NCBI RefSeq assembly: GCF_938040115.1
Contig: NZ_CALHXD010000303.1
Span: forward strand, 1 to 7,680
Reading direction: 5' to 3'
Source: an uncultured Campylobacter sp.
GTDB lineage: Bacteria; Campylobacterota; Campylobacteria; Campylobacterales; Campylobacteraceae
DNA length: 7,680 bases
Position numbers and translations under genes: made by a program. Below the pieces are notes generated by a model. It made no database searches. It saw only the letters and a program-made list of their open reading frames with translations, and had not been told where the DNA came from. Shown here one piece after another: positions 5,696 through 7,680 of this stretch (positions are counted from its first letter, which is position 1; the number at the start of each line of letters is the position of its first letter).

Positions 5696-6400
5696 TTATT
5701 TAAAAGCAACAAATGTGGCAAAATTTGCCCACCTAAATATGCATTCCACATTTTTAAACCCCGCGCTAAGCGCCAAATTTCTATTTTCCGCTTCGGTGTA
5801 GGGGATCAGCACGTTTTCTAGCGCCTCGCGTTTTTGCGCAATCTCGTAGCGAGAGTAGCCCTGCTCGAGCTTGTATTGTTCGTAGATTTCGATCATATTT
5901 TTGCTCAACGTCTTATCCTCAAAAATGAGCTTCTCGCTAAAAACAAACACGCCGCCGTCATTTAGCGCGCGGTAAATTTTAGCTACGAAATCCTGACGCT
6001 TGGGCGGACGGATAAACTGCAGCGTATAGTTCATCAAAACGGCGTCACGGGCGTCAAATTCGCACTCCAAAATGTCCGCTAGCTCAAGCTCGATCTTAGC
6101 GCCGTACGCCTCTATCTTGGCGCGCGCGTTTTGCAGCATCGCAGGCGCATTATCCACGCCTTTTAGCGCGAGGTCGTTTCTCTTGCGCCAAAGGGCTAGC
6201 AGCGTCGAGGCGGTCGAGCAGCCAAGATCTATCGCGCTTGCGCCGTTGGGTAAAATTTGAGCTAAAAAATCTGCGATCAGCTTTTGCGAGGCCGCATAGT
6301 ACGGCACCGAGCGCCCGATCATATCGTCAAACACCGACGCCACGCTCGCGTCAAATTCAAACTGCTTTTTTATCGGTTCTTTAAAGATTTCGTCTTTCAC
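5696..6400 (-). CDS. cmoA: Carboxy-S-adenosyl-L-methionine synthase CmoA
   Basis: A 234-residue class I SAM-dependent enzyme. CmoA converts SAM and prephenate into carboxy-SAM and phenylpyruvate; CmoB then uses carboxy-SAM to make 5-oxyacetyluridine at the wobble position (U34) of tRNAs. Counted from the GTG start, conserved features are FDDMIGRSVPYY (24-35), the SAM-binding loop AIDLGCS (56-62), GVDNAPAM (81-88), LMNYTLQFI (122-130), FSEK (154-157) and GYSRYEIAQKREALENVLIP (181-200). These match E. coli CmoA closely along the whole length (about 247 residues there). The GTG start at 6400 is chosen over an ATG at 6448 because a strong AAAGGAG lies 6 bases upstream and the GTG overlaps the ribF stop as GTGA, the usual layout for coupled genes. 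It is the last gene of the cluster, followed by a long hairpin. Confidence 0.93.
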   Translation of the reverse strand: MKDEIFKEPIKKQFEFDASVASVFDDMIGRSVPYYAASQKLIADFLAQILPNGASAIDLGCSTASTLLALWRKRNDLALKGVDNAPAMLQNARAKIEAYGAKIELELADILECEFDARDAVLMNYTLQFIRPPKRQDFVAKIYRALNDGGVFVFSEKLIFEDKTLSKNMIEIYEQYKLEQGYSRYEIAQKREALENVLIPYTEAENRNLALSAGFKNVECIFRWANFATFVAFK

Positions 6401-7278
6401 GGCTCGCTCCTTTGAGGCGTAGCGTCGCCCACAACGTAGAGATCGCACACGCCGACGAACTCCATCGCCTGCTTGATGTCGATGTAAATTTGACGCTTTA
6501 GCTCCCCTAGGCTTTCAAATTTGCGGTTATCGCGCAGTCGCTTGATAAAGCAAACCGCGACGTCGCTGGCGCCCTCGATATTTTCGTTTAGCACGTGCGT
6601 CTCGACGCTAAAGCTGCCGTCCGTACTCACGCGGTTGCCGATAAAGGTAACCGAGCCGTAGGTCTTGTAGCCGATGCGAGTCCTCGTCGCATAGACGCCC
6701 TCGCGCGGCAAAAGGTAGCTTTTGATGTCCAAATTTAGCGTCGGTACGAGCTCGCGCGACCCGATGCCCTGCCCCTTTATCACGCGGCCTTCGATCGAGT
6801 ATTCGCGGCCTAGCAGGCGGTTTGCCTTGTAGATCTCGCCTTGTTTGATATACTCGCGTATGGCTGAGCTGTGCACGCCCATACCGTCAAAGCAAACCTC
6901 GTCTACTACGACCACCTCGCCGTCAAAAATGCGCCGCAAATCATGCTTATCCCACGCCCTGTTTCGCCCGAAACGAAAATCAAAACCCACGACGATTTTT
7001 TGCAGATTTTTAAAATCCCGCTTCAAAAGCGCGATAAACTCATCGCCGCCAAGCCCTTTTATGCTGTCAAAATCATACAAAAAACACGGGTAGCTCGAGT
7101 ACTCGGCGCGCTTTAGCTTTGGCGTGATGTTGGCTTTGTTTTTGTCGATCACGACTAGTCCGCCGTACTCGCCCAGCTGCTTTAAAAGCTGCTTGTGGCC
7201 GCGATGTACGCCGTCAAAGTGCCCGATCGCGACGGCCGTGATATTATCTTTTGTTAAAAGCGTAGAAAAATTCGGCAT
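6397..7278 (-). CDS. ribF: Bifunctional riboflavin kinase/FAD synthetase
   Basis: A 293-residue cytoplasmic enzyme that phosphorylates riboflavin to FMN and adenylates FMN to FAD. The N-terminal nucleotidyltransferase domain shows AIGHFDGVHRGHKQLL (17-32, the GxFDGxHxGH motif), VVGFDFRFGRNR (96-107) and HSSAIREYIKQGEI (136-149). The C-terminal kinase domain shows GRVIKGQGIGSRELVPTLNL (164-183), where the family has GxGxGxxxGxPTxN (PT and N kept, some glycines changed), and SFSVETHVLN (222-231) with the catalytic glutamate E226. The length is slightly short of E. coli RibF (313). The start ATG follows AAGGAAGG and lies within the 3' end of tlyA (35-base overlap). The stop codon overlaps the cmoA start. 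It is essential in most bacteria and not expected to be redundant here. Confidence 0.95.
   Translation of the reverse strand: MPNFSTLLTKDNITAVAIGHFDGVHRGHKQLLKQLGEYGGLVVIDKNKANITPKLKRAEYSSYPCFLYDFDSIKGLGGDEFIALLKRDFKNLQKIVVGFDFRFGRNRAWDKHDLRRIFDGEVVVVDEVCFDGMGVHSSAIREYIKQGEIYKANRLLGREYSIEGRVIKGQGIGSRELVPTLNLDIKSYLLPREGVYATRTRIGYKTYGSVTFIGNRVSTDGSFSVETHVLNENIEGASDVAVCFIKRLRDNRKFESLGELKRQIYIDIKQAMEFVGVCDLYVVGDATPQRSEP
6407..6413 (-). promoter_or_regulatory. Ribosome binding site that fixes the cmoA start
   Basis: Read leftward this is AAAGGAG, a near-perfect anti-16S match, 6 bases before the GTG at 6400. It lies inside the 3' end of ribF and decides for the GTG start over the ATG at 6448, which has no comparable site. 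Confidence 0.75.
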
Positions 7279-7680
7279 TTCCTTCCTTTCCTTTTACCTC
7301 GCATTCGAGCGTTTGGCGCATTATCCAGCCCAAATTTGCCGCCGCAAGCTCAAATTTCGCCCTCGCCTCGCGCACGGCTTTTGCGTCCGTTACGACGCCT
7401 TTTTTATTTCGTTTAGCGCTCCTGCCGACCTCAAACTGCGGCTTAAAAAGCAGGATAATATCGCAGTTTTCACCTGCTAGCGCGTCGATGGAGGGCAAAA
7501 TTTCTTTAAGTGAGATAAAGCTCACGTCGCAGGTGATGAGATCAAATTTGTGTGCGACGTTTTTGGCGGCGTGGGAGTCAAATTTGGCGTTTTGGGTTTT
7601 TGCCGCGAAATCTACGCCGGTCAAATTTGACTCGTCCGTCCTGGCTCCAGCCTGCGTTAAATTTGACGGCGCAAAAGCCG
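7244..7680 (-). CDS. tlyA: TlyA-family rRNA 2'-O-methyltransferase, C-terminal fragment
   Basis: The C-terminal part of a TlyA protein, a SAM-dependent enzyme that 2'-O-methylates cytidines in ribosomal RNA, affects sensitivity to capreomycin, and is also annotated as hemolysin A. The frame stays open to the right edge, so the N-terminal S4-like domain and the start lie outside; an internal TTG at 7624 is not the start. Visible family features are LITCDVSFISLKEILP, LLFKPQFEVG, NKKGVVTD and KGKEGNAEFFYAF, which include three of the four proposed catalytic residues (D of DVSF, K of KPQF, E of NAEF). Just upstream, where relatives have a compact DVGxxQL...ENTDLR region, the protein instead reads through an Ala/Asn/Lys-rich stretch (PSNLTQAGARTDESNLTG and onward) that looks inserted. 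The 3' end overlaps ribF by 35 bases. Confidence 0.9.
   Translation of the reverse strand, partial: AFAPSNLTQAGARTDESNLTGVDFAAKTQNAKFDSHAAKNVAHKFDLITCDVSFISLKEILPSIDALAGENCDIILLFKPQFEVGRSAKRNKKGVVTDAKAVREARAKFELAAANLGWIMRQTLECEVKGKEGNAEFFYAFNKR

Noticed and set aside
5601..5801. Rightward 66-codon open frame
   Set aside because: It runs through the second hairpin and then antisense to cmoA, with no ribosome binding site and no recognisable protein; judged a chance frame.
6401..6448. ATG at 6448 as the cmoA start
   Set aside because: It would overlap ribF by 52 bases and give an N-terminus absent from CmoA proteins; the GTG at 6400 has AAAGGAG and a GTGA stop-start overlap.

Overview
The window looks like a chromosomal segment of a Campylobacter species, probably of the higher-G+C oral/intestinal group (C. 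rectus, C. showae, C. curvus or C. concisus). Three things point there: the extreme frequency of the hexamer AAATTT, the gene order tlyA-ribF-cmoA, which as I recall it is also found in C. jejuni, and protein sequences typical of Epsilonproteobacteria. Base composition is moderate rather than AT-extreme. The species call is inference.

Layout. Positions 2-1683 read rightward: the C-terminal part of a MATE-family efflux protein, a YgjP-like zinc metallopeptidase overlapping it by 25 bases, and a small exported Sel1-repeat, cysteine-rich protein with its own probable promoter. A hairpin at 1696-1724 closes this block. Everything from 1811 to the right edge reads leftward. First comes a TAXI-type TRAP transporter: the fused membrane permease at 1811-3910 and its periplasmic binding protein at 4264-5202, separated by about 350 bases that hold a very strong intrinsic terminator directly after the binding-protein gene. 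Then comes an unusual gene-free stretch of about 490 bases (5203-5695). Last is the overlapping cluster tlyA (partial, running off the right edge), ribF and cmoA, transcribed in that order.

How the genes work together. The TAXI protein would capture an unidentified organic anion in the periplasm and hand it to the fused permease. The terminator between them suggests the binding protein is made in excess. TlyA (rRNA 2'-O-methylation) and CmoA (carboxy-SAM synthesis for wobble-uridine modification of tRNA) are both translation-related SAM enzymes. RibF makes FMN and FAD. Their coding regions overlap (35 bases and 4 bases), so translation is probably coupled.

The most interesting material is non-coding. 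At 5393-5550 there is a gapless, 158-base imperfect inverted repeat in which most mismatched positions become G-U pairs only if the + strand is the RNA. Next to it, at 5584-5686, is a second, independent long imperfect hairpin just after cmoA. Two proteins (the YgjP-like peptidase and TlyA) also appear to carry family-atypical insertions built from AAATTT-rich DNA. No tRNA, rRNA, CRISPR, insertion sequence or phage gene was seen.
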